47,936 nt of DNA from Burkholderia stagnalis (GTDB lineage Bacteria > Pseudomonadota > Gammaproteobacteria > Burkholderiales > Burkholderiaceae): the NCBI RefSeq assembly GCF_902830275.1, contig NZ_CADESW010000033.1, positions 1 through 47,936 on the forward strand. The letters run 5' to 3'. Of this stretch, positions 46,496-47,936 are shown piece after piece. The number at the start of each line of letters is the position of its first letter. Position 1 is the stretch's first letter. The notes beneath the pieces are model-generated. The model saw nothing but the letters and a program-made list of their open reading frames with translations, did not search any database and was not told where the DNA came from. The translations under genes and the position numbers were made by a program.

Positions 46496-47695
46496 ATGTC
46501 GCTCTTCTCCGCTGTCCAGCTTGCTCCCCGCGACCCGATCCTGGGCCTGAACGAAGCCTTCAACGCCGATACCCGTCCGACCAAGGTCAATCTCGGCGTC
46601 GGCGTGTACACGAACGAGGAAGGCAAGATTCCGCTGCTGCGCGCGGTCCGTGAGGCGGAGAAAGTGCGTGTCGACGCGGGCCTGCCGCGCGGCTACCTGC
46701 CGATCGACGGCATCGCCGCATACGACGCCGCCGTGCAGAAGCTGCTGCTCGGCAACGATTCGCCGCTGATCGCGGCGGGCCGCGTGGTCACGGCCCAGGC
46801 GCTGGGCGGCACGGGCGCGCTGAAGATCGGCGCGGATTTCCTGCGCACGGTGAACCCGAACGTGAAGGTCGCGATCAGCGATCCGAGCTGGGAAAACCAC
46901 CGCGCGCTGTTCGAAGCGGCCGGCTTCGAAGTCGTCGCGTACCCGTACTACGACGCGCAGACCAACGGCGTGAACTTCGAAGGCATGCTGTCGGCGCTGA
47001 ACGGCTATGAGCCGGGCACGATCGTCGTGCTGCACGCGTGCTGCCACAACCCGACCGGCGTGGATCTCACGGACGCGCAATGGCAGCAGGTCGTCGACGT
47101 CGTCAAGGCGCGCAACCTCGTGCCGTTCCTCGACATCGCATACCAGGGCTTCGGCGAAAACATCGAGGCCGATGCGGCCGCCGTGCGCCTGTTCGCCGCA
47201 GCGGACCTGAATGCATTCGTGTCGTCGTCGTTCTCGAAGTCGTTCTCGCTGTACGGCGAGCGCGTCGGCGCGCTGTCGATCATCACGTCGAGCAAGGACG
47301 AAGCCACGCGCGTGCTGTCGCAGCTCAAGCGCGTGATCCGTACGAACTACTCGAACCCGCCGACGCATGGCGGCGCCGTGGTCGCGGCCGTGCTCGCATC
47401 GCCGGAACTGCACACCTCGTGGGTGCAGGAACTCGGCGAAATGCGCGATCGCATCCGCGCGATGCGCAACGGCCTCGTCGAGCGCCTGAAGGCGAGCGGC
47501 GTCGATCGCGACTTCAGCTTCATCAATGCACAGCGCGGGATGTTCTCGTACTCGGGCCTGACGTCGGCGCAAGTCGACCGCCTGCGCGACGAGTTCGGCA
47601 TCTACGCGGTCGGCACGGGCCGGATCTGCGTCGCCGCGCTGAACACGCGCAACCTCGACGTGGTCGCCAACGCGGTCGCCGCCGTCCTGAAGTAA
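46496..47695 (+). CDS. Aromatic amino acid / aspartate aminotransferase (class I)
   Basis: This 399-residue PLP-dependent enzyme has the Schiff-base lysine Lys248 in SSSFSKSFSLYGERVG, CHNPTGVDL near 180 and PSWENH near 130. The pattern is of the TyrB/AspC subgroup (alpha-family aminotransferase, about 400 residues). It interconverts aspartate or aromatic amino acids with their keto acids, using glutamate/2-oxoglutarate. A TACAAT -10-like box lies at 46386-46391. Substrate preference (tyrB or aspC) cannot be decided from the sequence, so no symbol is given. A terminator follows. Confidence 0.92.
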   Translation: MSLFSAVQLAPRDPILGLNEAFNADTRPTKVNLGVGVYTNEEGKIPLLRAVREAEKVRVDAGLPRGYLPIDGIAAYDAAVQKLLLGNDSPLIAAGRVVTAQALGGTGALKIGADFLRTVNPNVKVAISDPSWENHRALFEAAGFEVVAYPYYDAQTNGVNFEGMLSALNGYEPGTIVVLHACCHNPTGVDLTDAQWQQVVDVVKARNLVPFLDIAYQGFGENIEADAAAVRLFAAADLNAFVSSSFSKSFSLYGERVGALSIITSSKDEATRVLSQLKRVIRTNYSNPPTHGGAVVAAVLASPELHTSWVQELGEMRDRIRAMRNGLVERLKASGVDRDFSFINAQRGMFSYSGLTSAQVDRLRDEFGIYAVGTGRICVAALNTRNLDVVANAVAAVLK

Positions 47696-47742
47696 TGGGT
47701 CGGCATGGGGGCGGCATCGCCTGGTGCTCCCCCGCCGATGTG

Positions 47743-47772
47743 AAAAACGCGCTCCGTGGAGCGCGTTTTTTT
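47743..47772 (+). terminator. Terminator after the aminotransferase gene
   Basis: AACGCGCTCC pairs with GGAGCGCGTT across a two-base loop, with A-runs before and eight T after. It may also serve the converging gene on the minus strand. Confidence 0.88.
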
Positions 47773-47811
47773 ATGTCGCCAATGCAGCGCGTCTCGGCAA
47801 CGGGCACGGCT

Positions 47812-47936
47812 TCACTGCATGAACCAGCCGTGGCTGACGACGAACGACTGGCCGGTCAGCGCGGCGCTCGGGAACGCGGACAGGAACAGCACCGTCTGCG
47901 CGACGTCCTCGACGGTCGTGAACACGCCGTCGACGG
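47812..47936 (-). CDS. SDR-family dehydrogenase, C-terminus, 3-hydroxybutyrate dehydrogenase-like (5' end outside window)
   Basis: Only the last about 41 codons are present, ending TGQSFVVSHGWFMQ and TGA. This C-terminus is typical of short-chain dehydrogenases of the D-3-hydroxybutyrate dehydrogenase type, after a TVEDVAQTVLFLSA helix. The catalytic residues lie outside the window, so the substrate is inferred from the tail only. Confidence 0.7.
   Translation of the reverse strand, partial: VDGVFTTVEDVAQTVLFLSAFPSAALTGQSFVVSHGWFMQ

Overview
The window is high-GC DNA with short intergenic gaps and strong third-position GC bias. Gene content and protein style (HmuP-type HemP, TonB/ExbBD, FtrABCD, Tla3/Tle3 T6SS module, class I fumarase, VC_2705-type acetate symporter) point to a Burkholderia, most likely of the Burkholderia cepacia complex, and to a main-chromosome segment. 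This is inferred from the sequence alone; no database was searched.

Layout. (1) 1-9.5 kb: a Pel-type exopolysaccharide locus. A PelA-like glycoside hydrolase runs off the left edge on the minus strand. Diverging from it, behind a well-formed sigma-54 promoter, are a small secreted protein, an Agd3-like (CE18) polysaccharide deacetylase, and pelD, pelE, pelF and pelG. (2) 9.5-14.9 kb: a minus-strand HAD phosphatase, then a tellurite/stress operon (telA, vWA, TerC/DUF475, terD, unknown). (3) 15.1-24.9 kb: an orphan type VI secretion cargo module, vgrG-tle3-tla3-PAAR, followed by a second tla3 broken by a frameshift and a nonsense codon. Two uncharacterised genes lie beside vgrG. Parts of this block are visibly more AT-rich than its surroundings. 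(4) 25.0-29.6 kb: tRNA-Ser(GGA), a sodium:acetate-type symporter with its DUF4212 partner, and acs. (5) 29.9-33.1 kb: an EamA transporter, a YqhA-like membrane protein and class I fumarase. (6) 33.2-44.0 kb: iron-dominated genes. These are bfr, murI, bfd, a 20-codon membrane micro-ORF, tonB-exbB-exbD, a LysR regulator divergent from a pirin, a DUF1857 protein, hemP with a structured 3' region that may be a small RNA, and ftrABCD. Three Fur-box-like sites control the iron genes. (7) 44.2 kb to the end: uvrB, an aromatic/aspartate aminotransferase and the C-terminus of a 3-hydroxybutyrate dehydrogenase-like SDR.

How the genes work together. PelD (c-di-GMP receptor), PelE and PelG form the inner-membrane Pel synthase complex with the PelF glycosyltransferase. 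The Agd3-like enzyme and PelA would de-N-acetylate and trim the polymer in the periplasm. VgrG, with a C-terminal TTR-like tail, is expected to take on the Tle3 lipase through the Tla3 adaptor, with PAAR as the spike tip. The iron block combines storage and release (Bfr/Bfd), energy for outer-membrane receptors (TonB/ExbBD), haem-uptake control (HemP) and ferrous/ferric iron import (FtrABCD).

The items most worth a second look are the non-canonical sigma-54-driven Pel locus with its Agd3-like enzyme, the decayed tla3 duplicate and missing classical immunity gene, the putative sRNA after hemP, and the 20-residue membrane micro-ORF before tonB.
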